Origin: CAZJRQ01 sp964548535
GTDB taxonomy: Bacteria > Bacillota > Clostridia > Oscillospirales > Ruminococcaceae
Direction of reading: 5' to 3'
DNA: 57,845 nt
Assembly: GCA_964548535.1 (NCBI GenBank)
Contig: CAZJRQ010000014.1
Coordinates: forward strand, 1-57,845
Shown here: positions 22,347 through 31,608 of the stretch, in pieces
How positions within the stretch are numbered: position 1 is the stretch's first letter
Layout of the letters: each line of letters begins with the position of its first letter
Notes under the pieces: model-generated
Seen by the model: the letters and a program-made list of their open reading frames with translations, nothing else
Databases searched by the model: none
What the model was told of the DNA's origin: nothing
Translations under genes and position numbers: made by a program

Positions 22347-25049
22347 ATGATGGGATGGGTAAACGAAAGCAGAAAGATGAAAGATTTTTGGAGCGGAAGA
22401 ACTATATCTTTAATCTCACTGATTTCATTTTTAGCGGTTTTGATTATTATTTTGCTAAGCAACAGATACATGAATATGTGTCTTTTAAACGAGAGTGATG
22501 CACAGCAAAATCGCAGTGAATTAAAGCAGTTGGGGCAGTCGCTATCTGATGCGTCAGATAAGCTAACTGATGATGTTAGAAAGTACGCAATTACTGGGGA
22601 AATTGATTACTTATATGAATATTGGCATGATGTAGAAAATACAAAAACTAGGGATAAGATAATTGGAGAACTTAAAAGTTACAATCCGCCTGAAGTTGAA
22701 AAGCAGCTTCTTAGCGAGGCTAAAAATTATTCTGATTTATTGATTGAAACTGAAACTCGTGCTATGAAACTTGCTTTGATGTCTCAAAATCTTAGTGCCG
22801 ATGACTATTCATATGATGAAGAGTTGTATGAGTATGTTAAGTTTGTAATGCAATATAATTTGCCTGATGAGGATCTTAATTTATCAAATCAAGATATGGC
22901 GGGTAAGTCGGTTGCAATACTCTATGATGACAATTATGCTGATTTCAAGTATTTAATATCATCAACGATTACTGAATTTCAGGATACAATGAACGACCGT
23001 TTGGATAAAACTGTTTCGGTGGCTACCAAAGGAATGTACACAGGTTCGGTAATTCAAATAGTTTGTTCGGGATTTGTTCTTGTGTTCATCGCTATTTTAC
23101 TAATTATGATTCACAAGCTTTATACTAAGCCGCTGAATAGTTTTACAGCAGAACTTAATAAAGTCAATGACAGTTCAGACGCGAATGAGCTTACCGAAAT
23201 AAGAGTAAAACCTGCTGGGGTTTATGAGCTTAAAGAGTTCGGCAGAATGTTTAATAAGCTTGCTGTGATTTTGCAAAAAGAGCTTGAAACTAGAAAACAG
23301 GCTGAACTTGAAATGAAGATTTCGCGTGATGAGGCTGACAAGGCAAATAATGCAAAGAGTGAGTTTTTAGCTAGAATGAGCCATGAATTGAGAACACCAC
23401 TTAATGCAATTATTGGATATATGTATTTACTTGAGAAGTGTGAGCTTGGAAAAAAGGAACGAAATTACTGTGATAAGATATCACTTTCGTCAGAAATTTT
23501 ACTGGGTATAATCAGTGATATTCTAGATTTTTCAAAAATAGAATCTGGCAACTTAATACTTGAAAATATTTATTTTAATTTGACAACACTTATTCAAGAG
23601 GTTTATGTTGTTATGGAGAACAGCATAAGACAGAAAAATCTGCGTTTTAATTTGAATATCGACGGTGATATTCCAGTTTCGGTTAAGGGTGACCCTGTGA
23701 GATTAAGGCAGGTGCTTATAAATCTTTTAGGAAATGCTTTGAAATTCACTTTAAGCGGTGAGATTAATTTGACTGCTAGCTGTGAGAGTATTGATGATAA
23801 AACTTGCTGTGTTCGATTTTCAGTGTCGGATACTGGAATTGGGATAAAAGATAGCGAGATAGAAAAAATTCTAGAACCGTTTGTTCAAAGTGATGCCAGT
23901 GTTACGCGAAAATATGGCGGAACAGGACTTGGCTTATCAATATGTAACACAATTATTCAAATTGCAAATTCTGGGGAATCTGGTCTTGAAATAACTTCAC
24001 AGGAAGGGGAAGGTTCTGAATTTTCTTTCTGTATTTGTTTTGAAAATGGCAATACTGTGGTAGAAAAAGATAATAATCAATTTGATGATACTCATGAAAT
24101 TGGTGGTAAAAAAACTATTCTGCTTATTGATGATAACGAGATAAATCTTGATATGGAAAGTGAAATTATTCAAAGCTTTGGTGTTAGTGTTGACATTGCA
24201 AACAGCGGAAAAAAATCGCTGGAAATGATTGAGTTAAAGCAGTATGATATGATTTTAGTTGATATTCGTATGCCTGATATGGACGGTTATCAAGTTGCAA
24301 GTTGTGTGCGGAAAAATAAGAAGTATAATAGAGTTCCGATTATTGCTCTTACTGCTGACGCTGTTGCGGACACTTTCGAAAAGTCGATAAAAAGCGGAAT
24401 GAATGATTATGTTACCAAGCCTTTAAAGCCGCATAAGCTCTGTGAGATTATGCGTAAATATTTTGATATTGCTTTAAATAATCCTGAGATGATTTTCTCA
24501 GACAAATCAAAATTTTTTGATTATGATGAGTGTCTTCATAATTTGAATGGTAATGAAAAAATGCTTTTAAAACTTGTTCAAAAGTTTTTGAATTCACAGC
24601 ATCATAATGCTGAATATATTCAAATGCATATTGAGAGCCGGTGTCTTTTAAACGCTTGCTCTATTCTTCATAATGTTATTGGAACTACTGGAAATCTGTG
24701 TTGTCATAAACTTTATGATTTGTCTATTAAGTTTAAAGATGAATTACATCGTGGAAATACTGATTTATTACCTGACTTTTTAGATGTATGGAACAAAACT
24801 TTTTTAGAGCTTGAAAAGTACAAAAGTGAGCATATAATGGATAGTACCATAGAATTTTCAGGTGACTACAGCGAACTTTATAATCAGCTGTTGATTTTAT
24901 GTAATGATTTTGATATTTCTGCTGAGGATTTGTTTGCGTCTAATATTTATGCTTTTAGAGATAATATGAATCGAGATGTTTTTGCGCAACTAAAAGAGGC
25001 TATTGAGAAATATGATTTTTCTGAGGCTAGCAAAATACTTAATGGATAG
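22347..25049 (+). CDS. hybrid sensor histidine kinase (TM-sensor-HK-REC-HPt)
   Basis: 900 residues after GGAGG. An N-terminal helix (about 15-40) and a second helix (~228-252) bracket a ~185-residue extracellular helical sensor. A HAMP-like linker and coiled coil follow. HisKA has phosphoacceptor His346 in SHELRTPLNAIIGY, and HATPase shows the N box and G boxes (DTGIGIK, GGTGLGLSI). The receiver spans about 590-710 with D595/D596 acidic pocket and phosphoacceptor Asp639 in DIRMPDMDGY. The C-terminal HPt-like domain has His775 in LHNVIGTTGN. This is a complete phosphorelay ending in HPt, whose likely target is the AraC-type regulator 25 nt downstream. Its position ahead of urtABCDE suggests sensing of urea or nitrogen status. 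Confidence 0.92.
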   Translation: MMGWVNESRKMKDFWSGRTISLISLISFLAVLIIILLSNRYMNMCLLNESDAQQNRSELKQLGQSLSDASDKLTDDVRKYAITGEIDYLYEYWHDVENTKTRDKIIGELKSYNPPEVEKQLLSEAKNYSDLLIETETRAMKLALMSQNLSADDYSYDEELYEYVKFVMQYNLPDEDLNLSNQDMAGKSVAILYDDNYADFKYLISSTITEFQDTMNDRLDKTVSVATKGMYTGSVIQIVCSGFVLVFIAILLIMIHKLYTKPLNSFTAELNKVNDSSDANELTEIRVKPAGVYELKEFGRMFNKLAVILQKELETRKQAELEMKISRDEADKANNAKSEFLARMSHELRTPLNAIIGYMYLLEKCELGKKERNYCDKISLSSEILLGIISDILDFSKIESGNLILENIYFNLTTLIQEVYVVMENSIRQKNLRFNLNIDGDIPVSVKGDPVRLRQVLINLLGNALKFTLSGEINLTASCESIDDKTCCVRFSVSDTGIGIKDSEIEKILEPFVQSDASVTRKYGGTGLGLSICNTIIQIANSGESGLEITSQEGEGSEFSFCICFENGNTVVEKDNNQFDDTHEIGGKKTILLIDDNEINLDMESEIIQSFGVSVDIANSGKKSLEMIELKQYDMILVDIRMPDMDGYQVASCVRKNKKYNRVPIIALTADAVADTFEKSIKSGMNDYVTKPLKPHKLCEIMRKYFDIALNNPEMIFSDKSKFFDYDECLHNLNGNEKMLLKLVQKFLNSQHHNAEYIQMHIESRCLLNACSILHNVIGTTGNLCCHKLYDLSIKFKDELHRGNTDLLPDFLDVWNKTFLELEKYKSEHIMDSTIEFSGDYSELYNQLLILCNDFDISAEDLFASNIYAFRDNMNRDVFAQLKEAIEKYDFSEASKILNG

Positions 25050-25074
25050 AAATGATTTTCTAAGGAGTGGTTTT

Positions 25075-25842
25075 ATGTATAGGATACTTCTTGTCGAAGA
25101 TGATTCGGCTTTGCGATATGTGTACTCAAAGATGAAAACTTGGGTTGGAAATGGATTTGAAATCTCAGCAGAGGCTTCAAATGGCAAGGAAGCGCTTGAG
25201 TTGCTTGATAAGGAAGAATTCGACTTAGTGGTGACAGATATCAGAATGCCGTTTGTTGATGGGTTAACGCTTCTGTCAAAAATTAAGGAGCGTAGCATAG
25301 ACGTTGTTTCAGTTTTGCTAAGCTCATATAATGAGTTTGAATATGCAAGGCAGGGCTTGGTTTTAGGGGCTTTTGATTATATAGTAAAACCTATAAGTGA
25401 TAAGAATTTGTCTGAGGTTTTACAGCGCGCTAAGATTTATCTTGGTGAAAAAAACGAGATTTCTAAGATTGATAATATAGTTATTAATGCGGCAAATGAC
25501 TGCAAATTTTCTGTTGACTGCGGAAATATTGTTAATAAGGCTTGTGTATATCTTTCTGAAAATCTTGGCAGAATTGTGACTATGGAGGAGATTGCAGATA
25601 GTTTTTCTATAAGCAAGGATTATTTTGGCAAGAGCTTTAAAAAGCAAACGGGTGCTACATTTAATAATTTTTATACGGCAGTTAAAATTGAATATGCAAA
25701 AAAGCTTATTGATACATCTGACTATAAGAATTATGAAATTAGCGATTTGCTGGGATACTCTGACCCTGATTATTTTGCTAAAGTATTTAAAAGTGTTGCT
25801 GGAGTATCGCCTGCCTCTTATAGAAGTGAAAGTCACAACTGA
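25075..25842 (+). CDS. response regulator with AraC-type DNA-binding domain
   Basis: ATG 25075 follows TAAGGAG; 255 residues, and an upstream frame extension into the kinase gene is discarded. The receiver domain (1-120) has D9/D10, phosphoacceptor Asp55 in VVTDIRMPFVDG and Lys in YIVKPIS. The C-terminal AraC module (about 155-252) contains two helix-turn-helix motifs, MEEIADSFSISKDYFGKSFKK and ISDLLGYSDPDYFAKVFKS, ending GVSPASYR. It is presumably the output of the kinase just upstream and may activate the urt operon. Confidence 0.93.
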   Translation: MYRILLVEDDSALRYVYSKMKTWVGNGFEISAEASNGKEALELLDKEEFDLVVTDIRMPFVDGLTLLSKIKERSIDVVSVLLSSYNEFEYARQGLVLGAFDYIVKPISDKNLSEVLQRAKIYLGEKNEISKIDNIVINAANDCKFSVDCGNIVNKACVYLSENLGRIVTMEEIADSFSISKDYFGKSFKKQTGATFNNFYTAVKIEYAKKLIDTSDYKNYEISDLLGYSDPDYFAKVFKSVAGVSPASYRSESHN

Positions 25843-25937
25843 TTTTTTTAGGAATATATCTTGTTTTTTAGGTTTTACTTTTTATTTATATATGTTATCA
25901 TTTAATTACAGTAAAGAACAGAAATGAGGCGATTGGC

Positions 25938-26636
25938 TTGGAAAACTACGTAATTACAATTGCAAGAGGTTTCGGTAGTGGCGGAAAGCAGATTGGAAAA
26001 GCACTTTCAGCAAAGCTAGGAATACCATGTTATGAAAGCCAGATTCTTTCTATGGCGTCGAATTACAGCGGTATAAATAAGGATTTGTTTTTTCAGGTAG
26101 ATGAAAAGCTTAGAGGACATCATTTATTAAAACGGTTGATGAAGTCACCAAATAGTGATGAAATTGTTAAACCCACAGAAAAAAGCTTTGTTTCAGATGT
26201 GAATCTTTATAATATTCAATCAAAGATGATTAGAGAGCTTGCTAAAATTCAGTCGTGTATTATTGTAGGAAAGTGTGCAAATCATATTTTGTCAGACTAT
26301 GATAATGTAGTAAGTATTTATATTGAAGCGCCTCGAGCTAATTGTGTTGACAGCGTTGTTAACCTGCTTGGAGCAACTGAGGATGAGGCAAATAAGATGA
26401 TTTATCAAACAGATAAATATCGCGCTGATTATTATAAATACTACACTGGCGGAGAAGATTGGACTAATCCAATCTTATATGATATGACACTGAATAGTGC
26501 AAGGATTGGCACGGATAAATGTCCTGATGTTATCACTGAATATCTAAAAATCAAGCTTGGTGCTGATATTTTAAAGAAAAAGGGTAATGGTGAAAATGAT
26601 AAGGCACTTAAATCTTTAGGTTTATTTGATAAATAG
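25938..26636 (+). CDS. cytidylate-kinase-like family protein
   Basis: TTG 25938 with GAGGCG upstream; 232 residues. The start VITIARGFGSGGKQIGKALSAKLGIPCYE carries the degenerate P-loop (GSGGKQIG) of the cytidylate-kinase-like family. The middle holds CIIVGKCANHILSDYDNVVSIYIEA and a lid rich in DKYRADYYKYYTG. Members of this family occur in many gut Firmicutes, often beside transporters or regulators, and lack proven nucleotide kinase activity. Here it sits between the AraC regulator and urtA and is followed by its own terminator. The true substrate is unknown. Confidence 0.82.
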   Translation: MENYVITIARGFGSGGKQIGKALSAKLGIPCYESQILSMASNYSGINKDLFFQVDEKLRGHHLLKRLMKSPNSDEIVKPTEKSFVSDVNLYNIQSKMIRELAKIQSCIIVGKCANHILSDYDNVVSIYIEAPRANCVDSVVNLLGATEDEANKMIYQTDKYRADYYKYYTGGEDWTNPILYDMTLNSARIGTDKCPDVITEYLKIKLGADILKKKGNGENDKALKSLGLFDK

Positions 26637-26649
26637 TGACGGCAATGAC

Positions 26650-26690
26650 GCCGATACTGCTCGATGGTAGAGTAGTATCGGCTTTTTGTA
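26650..26690 (+). terminator. terminator after the cytidylate-kinase-like gene
   Basis: GCCGATACT.CTC / GAG.AGTATCGGC stem followed by TTTTTG. It separates the signalling genes from urtA. Confidence 0.8.
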
Positions 26691-26692
26691 TA

Positions 26693-26710
26693 TGTACAAA
26701 AAAATGTACA
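26693..26710. promoter_or_regulatory. repeated TGTACA sites upstream of urtA
   Basis: TGTACA (26693-26698), six A residues, TGTACA (26705-26710): two self-complementary hexamers 12 bp apart between the terminator and the urtA start. A candidate activator or repressor site. It does not fit the GlnR consensus. Confidence 0.5.
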
Positions 26711-26745
26711 GCTTAAAATGATAATTATTTAAAGGAGTAGATAAT

Positions 26746-27984
26746 ATGAAAAGCACATTATTAAAGAGAATTGTAGCAGGCATGGCGGCAGGTGCAATTA
26801 TGGCAACAATGCTAACTAGCTGTGGCGAAAAGGAAAATTCCAGCGGCGATGAAACAGTAAAGGTTGGACTTCTTCATTCGCTAACAGGTTCTATGGCTAT
26901 TAGTGAAAAGGCTGTTAGAGATGCTGAGGTTTTGGCAATTGATGAGATTAACGCTGCTGGCGGAGTTTTGGGCAAGAAAATTGAGTATGTTGAAGAGGAC
27001 GGCGCTTCAGAGCCTTCAACATTTGCAACTAAGGCAGAAAAACTTGTTGACTCTGAAAAGGTTTCTACAGTTTTTGGTTGCTGGACATCATCTTCAAGAA
27101 AGGCTGTAAAGCCAATTTTCGAGGAGTATGACGCACTTCTTTGGTATCCAGTTCAGTATGAAGGTATGGAGTCATCATCTAATATTGTGTATACTGGTGC
27201 GGCACCAAATCAGCAGATTGTTCCTGCTATTGAATATCTAATTGAACAGGGTTACACAAAATTCTTCTTGCTAGGGTCTGATTATGTGTTCCCAAGAACT
27301 GCAAATTCAATCATAAAGGCTCAGGTTGAGGCGGCTGGTCTTGAGGTAGTCGGTGAAGAGTACGCTGACATGGATCAGACAGATTTTGCCGCTATTATTT
27401 CAAAAATCGAAGGTGCTAAGCCAGACGTAATTGTAAATACTTTGAACGGTACTGGTAACGTATCATTCTTTAAGCAAATGTCTGAAAAGAACTATACAAG
27501 CGATGATTACATGACAATGTCATTCTCAATTGCAGAGGAAGAGGTTGCTACAATTGGATCAAACATTCTAAAGGGACACCTTGTTTCATGGAACTATTAT
27601 CAGACAACTGATACATCAGAGAATAAAGATTTTGTAGCTGCATATAAAGAAAAATTCGGCAAAGATAGAGTAACATCAGACCCAGCAGAGGCTGCATACG
27701 ATGCTGTATATCTATGGAAGGCAGCTTGTGAAAAGGCTGACAGCTTTGAAGTTGAAGATGTTTTAGCAGCAATTAAAACAGGTGAGATTTCATACGACGC
27801 TCCAGAGGGTAAGGTTACAATTAACGGCGAAAATCAGCATCTTGCAAAGACAGTTAGAATTGGTGAGGTTAAGGAAGACGGATTGATTTATGAAGTAAGC
27901 AAAACTGATTCTCAAGTAGTTCCTGATCCATACCTAACAACATACGATTGGGCAGTTGAAGCAGGCATTCAGCCACTTGAGTAG
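26746..27984 (+). CDS. urtA: urea ABC transporter substrate-binding lipoprotein
   Basis: 412 residues with AAGGAG upstream. A lipoprotein signal ends at Cys26 (MLTSCGEK). The mature part is a type I periplasmic-binding fold with VKVGLLHSLTGSMAISEKAVRDAE. The UrtA-specific stretches GCWTSSSRKAVKPIFE and LLWYPVQYEGMESSSN distinguish it from branched-chain amino acid binders, as does LLGSDYVFPRTAN. It captures urea (or short amides) at the cell surface for the UrtBCDE importer encoded next. A stem-loop separates it from urtB, fitting higher expression of the binding protein. Confidence 0.95.
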   Translation: MKSTLLKRIVAGMAAGAIMATMLTSCGEKENSSGDETVKVGLLHSLTGSMAISEKAVRDAEVLAIDEINAAGGVLGKKIEYVEEDGASEPSTFATKAEKLVDSEKVSTVFGCWTSSSRKAVKPIFEEYDALLWYPVQYEGMESSSNIVYTGAAPNQQIVPAIEYLIEQGYTKFFLLGSDYVFPRTANSIIKAQVEAAGLEVVGEEYADMDQTDFAAIISKIEGAKPDVIVNTLNGTGNVSFFKQMSEKNYTSDDYMTMSFSIAEEEVATIGSNILKGHLVSWNYYQTTDTSENKDFVAAYKEKFGKDRVTSDPAEAAYDAVYLWKAACEKADSFEVEDVLAAIKTGEISYDAPEGKVTINGENQHLAKTVRIGEVKEDGLIYEVSKTDSQVVPDPYLTTYDWAVEAGIQPLE

Positions 27985-28012
27985 ATTATAAATTTGCAAA
28001 AATCTTTAATGG

Positions 28013-28060
28013 TCTGTGAGGTTTGTGATTAGGTTTATGAGCCTCGCAGATACATTTTTG
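28013..28060 (+). terminator. intra-operon stem-loop between urtA and urtB
   Basis: TCTGTGAGG / CCTCGCAGA (with one G-T pair) around a 20-nt loop, then TACATTTTTGTTG. Likely a partial terminator or 3'-end stabiliser that makes urtA transcripts more abundant than downstream genes. Confidence 0.55.
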
Positions 28061-28105
28061 TTGTATTTGATGTTTCGCTTTGGTATTCTGAAATGAGGTG
28101 TATTT

Positions 28106-29011
28106 ATGGATCAATTAATTAACACACTGTTCAATGGTATAAGTTTAAGCTCGATTATTCTCCTTACATCATTGGGTCTTGCGATTACATTTGGTCTTAT
28201 GCGTGTAATCAATATGGCTCACGGAGAATTTTTAATGATTGGTGCTTATATGACTTATGTTGTACAGCAAATCTTTGTAAAATGCTTTCCTGAGAGTGTG
28301 AGAAGTCTTTATTATATAGTTGCGATTCCAGTTGCGTTTGCTGTTACATTTATTCTTGGCAGTGCACTTGAAAAGCTTGTAATTTCAAGACTTTACGGAC
28401 GTGAAATTGACAGCTTGCTAGCAACTTGGGGAGTAAGCTTGATTTTACAGCAAGCCGCTAGAAGCATTTTTGGTGCACAAGGTGTTAATGTTAATGCGCC
28501 TTCATTTTTGCAGGGCGGTATTACAATCGGCGGATGTACTTTTTCTTATAACAGAATTTTCATTATAGTACTTGTGATTTTGTGCTTGCTTGGAGTATGG
28601 TTTGTAATGTATAAATCAAATTTCGGTAAGCAGATGAGAGCCGTAATGCAAAATCGTCCAATGGCACAGTGTATGGGAATTAACTCACGAAAGGTTGATA
28701 ATATTACATTTGCTTTGGGTTCTGGTCTTGCTGGAATTGCTGGCTGTTCGGTAGCTTTGCTTGGCTCTATTGATTCGACCGTTGGACAAAGCTACATAGT
28801 AAACTCATTTATGGCAGTAGTTTTGGGTGGCGTAGGCAAGCTTTTGGGAACTGTTTTAGGCTCTACAATTATAGGTTCAGCTAGCATTTTCACTGAAAAT
28901 TATACATCATCAACAATCGCTAAAGCAATTGTACTTTTGATAGTTATTATCTTCCTGCAAAAACGTCCTCAGGGACTCTTTGCAATCAAGAGCAGAAATC
29001 TTGATGAATAA
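28106..29011 (+). CDS. urtB: urea ABC transporter permease UrtB
   Basis: 301 residues with a GAGGTG site. About eight hydrophobic helices in the LivH/UrtB pattern: SSIILLTSLGLAITFGLMRVINMAHGEFLMIGAY at the N-terminus, LLATWGVSLILQQAAR, and the late GLAGIAGCSVALLGSIDSTVG and VVLGGVGKLLGT loop that contacts the ATPases. It forms the membrane channel with UrtC. It belongs to the operon urtABCDE, and urtC starts 20 nt later. Confidence 0.94.
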   Translation: MDQLINTLFNGISLSSIILLTSLGLAITFGLMRVINMAHGEFLMIGAYMTYVVQQIFVKCFPESVRSLYYIVAIPVAFAVTFILGSALEKLVISRLYGREIDSLLATWGVSLILQQAARSIFGAQGVNVNAPSFLQGGITIGGCTFSYNRIFIIVLVILCLLGVWFVMYKSNFGKQMRAVMQNRPMAQCMGINSRKVDNITFALGSGLAGIAGCSVALLGSIDSTVGQSYIVNSFMAVVLGGVGKLLGTVLGSTIIGSASIFTENYTSSTIAKAIVLLIVIIFLQKRPQGLFAIKSRNLDE

Positions 29012-29030
29012 GGAAAGGAGTGCCGTTTAA

Positions 29031-30131
29031 ATGAAAATAATTAAAAAGCAGGCAGGAAACATTTGCTTTGCTGTAATAGTTTTGATACTTGCATTAATGC
29101 CTGTGTTGTTTAATGCGGGAGTTATTACAACATCTTCTACAATTTTGTTTTTAGGCAAGTGTATTGCTTTTGCAATCGTTGCAATGGGACTAGACTTGAT
29201 TTGGGGATATACTGGAATACTTAGCTTGGGACATGGACTTTATTTTGCTCTTGGCGGATATGGAATGGCAATGTATCTAAAACTTCGAAGTACTGGCGGA
29301 AAGATTACAGATTTTATGCACGTTGGCGGATTTGAAGAATTGCCATTAATCTGGCGACCTTTTAACAGCTTGTTTTTGTCAATTGTAATGATATTTGTAG
29401 TACCTTCAGTTGTAGCTGGAATTATTGGATATTTCATTTTCAAAAATAGAGTTAAGGGAGTGTATTTTTCAATTATCTCTCAGGCTCTAACTTGGGCTGC
29501 ATATTCAATGTTTATTGCACTTTCACCTTATACAAACGGCAACGTTGGTATTACTGAAATCAAATCAGTTTTTGGAAGTATTAAGGGTTCTTCAAATCAA
29601 GGTAATATGTTCTTGCTTTTCTATGTTGCACTTATTTTGATGATTTTGGTTTTTGCTCTTTGCAAATTCCTAGTTGGCAGAAAATTCGGTAAGATTCTTA
29701 TTGCGATTAGAGATGGTGAAAACCGCACATATTTTTCAGGATATAAAGTAAGTAGTTACAAAAATTTTGTGTACATTCTATCAGCTATAATTGCTGCAAT
29801 TGCTGGAGCAGTTTTTGTAAACTTTAATGGTTGTATCACACCATCACAGATGACAATTCCATATTCAATTACAATGGTAATTTGGGTTGCAATCGGCGGA
29901 CGCGGAACTATAATTGGTGCTGTAATTGGTGCATTTTTGATAAACATATGCGAATATAATCTAAGTTCAGGCGGTATGGTTGAAATCTGGCAGTATATTA
30001 TTGGTGCATTGTTCTGTATTACAATTATTTTCTTCAAAGGCGGAATTGTTGGTCTTGTAACCGAACAAATTCCTGCACTTGTTAAGAAAAAGAAGAAATC
30101 ACAATCTGAAAAGGCGGTGGAAAGTGTATGA
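29031..30131 (+). CDS. urtC: urea ABC transporter permease UrtC
   Basis: 366 residues with AAGGAG upstream. LivM/UrtC pattern with about ten helices: MGLDLIWGYTGILSLGHGLYFALGGYGMAMYL near the N-terminus, the cytoplasmic RDGENRTYFSGYKVSSYK coupling loop, and VAIGGRGTIIGAVIGAFLINICEY. It has a Lys/Ser-rich C-terminal tail. The stop overlaps urtD by 4 nt. It is the second half of the urea channel. Confidence 0.94.
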   Translation: MKIIKKQAGNICFAVIVLILALMPVLFNAGVITTSSTILFLGKCIAFAIVAMGLDLIWGYTGILSLGHGLYFALGGYGMAMYLKLRSTGGKITDFMHVGGFEELPLIWRPFNSLFLSIVMIFVVPSVVAGIIGYFIFKNRVKGVYFSIISQALTWAAYSMFIALSPYTNGNVGITEIKSVFGSIKGSSNQGNMFLLFYVALILMILVFALCKFLVGRKFGKILIAIRDGENRTYFSGYKVSSYKNFVYILSAIIAAIAGAVFVNFNGCITPSQMTIPYSITMVIWVAIGGRGTIIGAVIGAFLINICEYNLSSGGMVEIWQYIIGALFCITIIFFKGGIVGLVTEQIPALVKKKKKSQSEKAVESV

Positions 30132-30898
30132 GTAAAGTTAATGAAAATGTACTAGAAATCAAAAATATTTCAGTTTGCTTTGACGGATTTTATGCCTTGA
30201 CGAATGTTAGAACTAATGTTAAGCGAAACAGTATACACTTTTTCATCGGTCCAAACGGAGCCGGTAAGACTACTTTGCTTGATATAATTTGTGCGAAAAC
30301 TAAGCCAACTTCTGGAACAGTTATGTTTAATCCCGAGAATCGTGAGCCTGTAAAGCTTACGGGAATGAAGGAGTACAAAATTGTTCTTGAGGGAATCGGC
30401 AGAAAGTTTCAGGTGCCTTCTGTATTCGTAAATCTGACAGTTTTGGATAATATGATTTTATCTTTAAAAGGTCATAAGAAAATTTCCGATTCAATTTTCA
30501 AAAAACCTAGCAAGCAGGATTATGCGGATATCGACAATGTTCTGAAAAAAGTTGGACTTGAGGACCGCGTCGATGTTCGTGCGGGAAGTTTAGCTCATGG
30601 TGAAAAGCAGTGGCTTGAAATAGCAATGCAGTTGGTTCAAAAGCCTGAGATTATCATGCTTGACGAGCCAGCCGCTGGTATGGGTAAGCCTGAAACTTTC
30701 GAGACAGGTGAGATTCTAAAAGAAATCAAAAAAGAATGTACGGTTATTGTAATTGAGCATGACATGGATTTTGTAAAGCAGGCGGCAGATATTGTTACAG
30801 TTCTTCATGAGGGTAAAATTCTTATGGAGGGTGACATCAGTGATGTTCTTGCTGATAAAACAGTTCAGGCTGTATATCTTGGTAGAGGAGGGGAATAA
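30128..30898 (+). CDS. urtD: urea ABC transporter ATPase UrtD
   Basis: 256 residues. LivG-type ABC domain: Walker A GPNGAGKTT (about 40-48), the UrtD-typical EGIGRKFQVPSVFVNLTVLDNM, signature LAHGEKQWLEIAMQL, Walker B IIMLDEPAAGM and switch VIEHDMDFV. It energises uptake with UrtE. The start overlaps the urtC stop (GTATGAG), and urtE follows after 2 nt. Confidence 0.95.
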   Translation: MSKVNENVLEIKNISVCFDGFYALTNVRTNVKRNSIHFFIGPNGAGKTTLLDIICAKTKPTSGTVMFNPENREPVKLTGMKEYKIVLEGIGRKFQVPSVFVNLTVLDNMILSLKGHKKISDSIFKKPSKQDYADIDNVLKKVGLEDRVDVRAGSLAHGEKQWLEIAMQLVQKPEIIMLDEPAAGMGKPETFETGEILKEIKKECTVIVIEHDMDFVKQAADIVTVLHEGKILMEGDISDVLADKTVQAVYLGRGGE

Positions 30899-30900
30899 AA

Positions 30901-31593
30901 ATGCTTACATTAAAAGGTGTTGATTCATATTATGGCGAAAGCTGTGTAATTAAAAATTTGTCGCTTGATGTTCCTAACGGCAAGATTGTAAGCTTGATTG
31001 GCAGAAATGGTGTAGGAAAAAGCACTACTTTAAAAAGCATTTTGGGACTTGTTAAAACTCCAAATGGCAGTATTGATTTTAACGGAAAAGATATTATTAA
31101 TCTTCCTACATACGAACGTGTTAAGCTTGGAATTGGATATGTTCCGCAGGGGCGTGATATTTTTCCGCAAATGACTGTTGCAGAAAATCTTGAGCTTGGT
31201 TTACAGCCAATTGGCGGAAAGGGCAAAATTCCTGAATATTTATATGACCTGTTTCCAATTTTGCCAAAGTTTGAAAAACGTAAGGGCGGAGATTTATCAG
31301 GCGGTCAACAGCAGCAGCTTGCTATTGCCAGAGCGTTAGCTGCCGAGCCTAAGCTTTTGATTCTTGATGAACCGACGGAAGGTATTCAGCCTTCAATAAT
31401 TCAAGATATTGGAGCAGCTATACAGAAAATTAATGAGTGGAAAAACATAACCGTGCTTATTGTTGAGCAGTATCTTGACTTTGTTTTAGAGAATGCAGAA
31501 TATTTGTACGTCATGGAAAAGGGAGATATTATTTTTCAGGGTGAAACTGCTAAGTCTGATCATAGCGAAATTCAAAAGATAATGACCGAATAA
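30901..31593 (+). CDS. urtE: urea ABC transporter ATPase UrtE
   Basis: 230 residues with a GGAGG site. LivF-type ATPase: Walker A GRNGVGKST (about 33-41), YVPQGRDIFPQMTVAENLELGL, signature LSGGQQQQLAIARAL, Walker B LLILDEPTEGIQPSII and IVEQYLDF. It is the last transporter gene; the receiver-kinase gene begins 15 nt later without a terminator. Confidence 0.95.
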   Translation: MLTLKGVDSYYGESCVIKNLSLDVPNGKIVSLIGRNGVGKSTTLKSILGLVKTPNGSIDFNGKDIINLPTYERVKLGIGYVPQGRDIFPQMTVAENLELGLQPIGGKGKIPEYLYDLFPILPKFEKRKGGDLSGGQQQQLAIARALAAEPKLLILDEPTEGIQPSIIQDIGAAIQKINEWKNITVLIVEQYLDFVLENAEYLYVMEKGDIIFQGETAKSDHSEIQKIMTE

Positions 31594-31608
31594 AAGGAAT
31601 GATACATT

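Noticed and set aside
26693..26710. TGTACA pair as a GlnR operator before urtA
   Set aside because: It does not match the TGTNA-N7-TNACA pattern; kept only as an unassigned candidate site.
26746..31593. Branched-chain amino acid (Liv) transporter instead of urea transporter
   Set aside because: The binding protein has UrtA-specific stretches such as WYPVQYEG and the ATPases follow the UrtD/UrtE pattern.
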